Shown here one piece after another: positions 5,146 through 6,109 of a stretch of 6,109 nucleotides of DNA. The DNA comes from Verrucomicrobiota bacterium (GTDB lineage: Bacteria; Verrucomicrobiota; Kiritimatiellia; UBA8416; JAIOPI01). How positions within the stretch are numbered: position 1 is the stretch's first letter; every line of letters starts with the position of its first letter. Position numbers and translations under genes: made by a program. The stretch spans positions 1 through 6,109 of the forward strand of contig JAQCIA010000138.1 of the NCBI GenBank assembly GCA_027620105.1, read 5' to 3'. Under the pieces are notes generated by a model that searched no databases, was not told the origin of the DNA, and was given only the letters and a program-made list of their open reading frames with translations.

Positions 5146-6081
5146 TCACTTCGCCTTGCGCCGCGCCGCGAACTTTCCCGTCCCTTTCGGCACCAGCACG
5201 TTCAGGCTTGCGGGGTGAACGGTCACTTCGATTTCCTCCGCCGCCTCGAATAGATCCCCATCCACCTGAATCTGCGCGGCTTGGGCACGGCGGACAACCA
5301 GGGAGCGGAAACGATGGGTTGTGACCTGAGGCACACGCGAAATCGATCCGTCAAAGAGCCTCCCCAGGTTGGCAATTAAGGTGGGCACGTCCTGACGCAA
5401 CGCCACCACCAATTCCAGGAACCCATCATCCGCGCGTGCCTCCGGCGCGATTTTGGCACCGCCACCGAACTGGGATAGGTTCGCGATGGTAAAAATCAAG
5501 GGTTTGCGGAAGGTCAACTCGCGCCCACCATCCAGAATCACGGTGAAATCCTGCGGCTTATACTCAAGATACCCCTGCATGCTGGCGAAGACATACGGCA
5601 GCACCCCGCGAATCGGCGAACGCGCGAAAGACTCCGTCAGCGCCGCCTCCCAAGCCATGCTGCAAGTCACCAGAAAGGTGTGTTCCCCCACCACGCCGAC
5701 ATCGATCGCCTGCACTTCGGCGGTCGCCAGCGCTTCCACCGCCTTGTCGGGCACGAGCGGAATTTCAAAGTGCCGCGCAAAGCCATTGCCGCTGCCCACA
5801 GGAATAATGCCAAGCTCCACGGACGTGCCCAGCAACGTTCGCCCGATGCTGTTGACCGTGCCATCCCCGCCCGCCACCAGCAGCGTATCGATGCCTGCTT
5901 CCACCGCCCGGCGCGCCTTTGCCACGCCATCCTCGCGGTTCTGGCAGAACTGGTAGCTCACCGTGTTCCCGGCAATGTCCCAGACGCGGTCGACCGCCTT
6001 GCGCATGCAGTCAAACGACCAGCGCAGGCCAGAGCGTGGATTCACGAGTACCAGGATCCGCTTGGGATTCGACTTTCTCAT
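5146..6081 (-). CDS. Diacylglycerol kinase-family lipid kinase (DagK/YegS/LCB5-like)
   Basis: The 311-residue protein has the catalytic DAGK/sphingosine-kinase fold that phosphorylates a lipid hydroxyl with ATP at the membrane surface. Motifs in order are NPRSG (14-18), VAGGDGTVN (69-77; the nucleotide-binding GGDGT), IIPVGSGNGFARHF (92-105; a GSGNGFAR form of the usual GTxNDFAR), the C-terminal-domain motif APEARADDGFLEL (212-224), and QVDGD (272-276). Length is typical of the soluble YegS/DgkB group. No signal peptide or membrane segment is visible, as expected for this peripheral family. The lipid substrate (diacylglycerol, sphingoid base, undecaprenol or another) cannot be read from the sequence. 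The ATG at 6081-6079 gives the normal distance to NPRSG; no good ribosome-binding site is visible in the 28 bp left before the window edge. The gene converges on the mutase/FmdB set and is transcribed separately. Confidence 0.92.
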   Translation of the reverse strand: MRKSNPKRILVLVNPRSGLRWSFDCMRKAVDRVWDIAGNTVSYQFCQNREDGVAKARRAVEAGIDTLLVAGGDGTVNSIGRTLLGTSVELGIIPVGSGNGFARHFEIPLVPDKAVEALATAEVQAIDVGVVGEHTFLVTCSMAWEAALTESFARSPIRGVLPYVFASMQGYLEYKPQDFTVILDGGRELTFRKPLIFTIANLSQFGGGAKIAPEARADDGFLELVVALRQDVPTLIANLGRLFDGSISRVPQVTTHRFRSLVVRRAQAAQIQVDGDLFEAAEEIEVTVHPASLNVLVPKGTGKFAARRKAK

Positions 6082-6109
6082 GCGTCATGCTACTGTACGA
6101 CCACACGTC

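Overview
The window is GC-rich, densely coding bacterial chromosome with seven protein genes. I see no RNA gene, insertion sequence, phage gene or CRISPR array. TsaB (a bacterial tRNA t6A factor), the FmdB-type zinc ribbon and the PHP protein all point to a bacterium. Three traits hint at an uncultured lineage away from Proteobacteria and Firmicutes: a stand-alone IMP cyclohydrolase domain instead of full-length PurH, phosphohexomutases with the GGEGNGG sugar loop I associate with archaeal and Bacteroidetes enzymes, and an FmdB variant with a displaced first CxxC. The PVC group is one possibility, but I cannot assign a phylum from this sequence.

Layout. Left part, minus strand: a stand-alone IMP cyclohydrolase gene (408-1094) overlaps by ATGA a PHP-family phosphoesterase (1-411) that runs off the left edge. 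A divergent intergenic region (1095-1239) with three small dyads separates these from tsaB (1240-1899) on the plus strand. A 237-bp gap with a sizeable imperfect hairpin follows. Then comes a compact plus-strand set: two adjacent phosphohexomutase paralogs (2137-3492 and 3489-4838) joined by a GTGA overlap, and a small FmdB-family zinc-ribbon gene (4870-5121). A diacylglycerol/lipid-kinase gene (5146-6081, minus) converges on this set, with only 24 bp between the stop codons.

Main point of interest. The second mutase carries every catalytic motif of the alpha-D-phosphohexomutase superfamily. The first keeps the fold, the sugar-specificity loop and most of the phosphate-binding loop. It has lost the phosphoserine (Ser to Gly), two of the three Mg-binding aspartates and the N-terminal loop arginine. 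It looks like a pseudoenzyme translated in coupling with its active paralog, possibly as a regulatory or structural partner or a sugar-phosphate sensor. The second point is the purine gene: IMP cyclohydrolase without its usual AICAR transformylase half, coupled to a PHP phosphoesterase.

Functionally the window mixes housekeeping themes: purine synthesis, t6A tRNA modification, hexose- or hexosamine-phosphate interconversion for envelope precursors, and lipid phosphorylation. Apart from the two overlapping gene pairs, nothing in the sequence ties these into one pathway.
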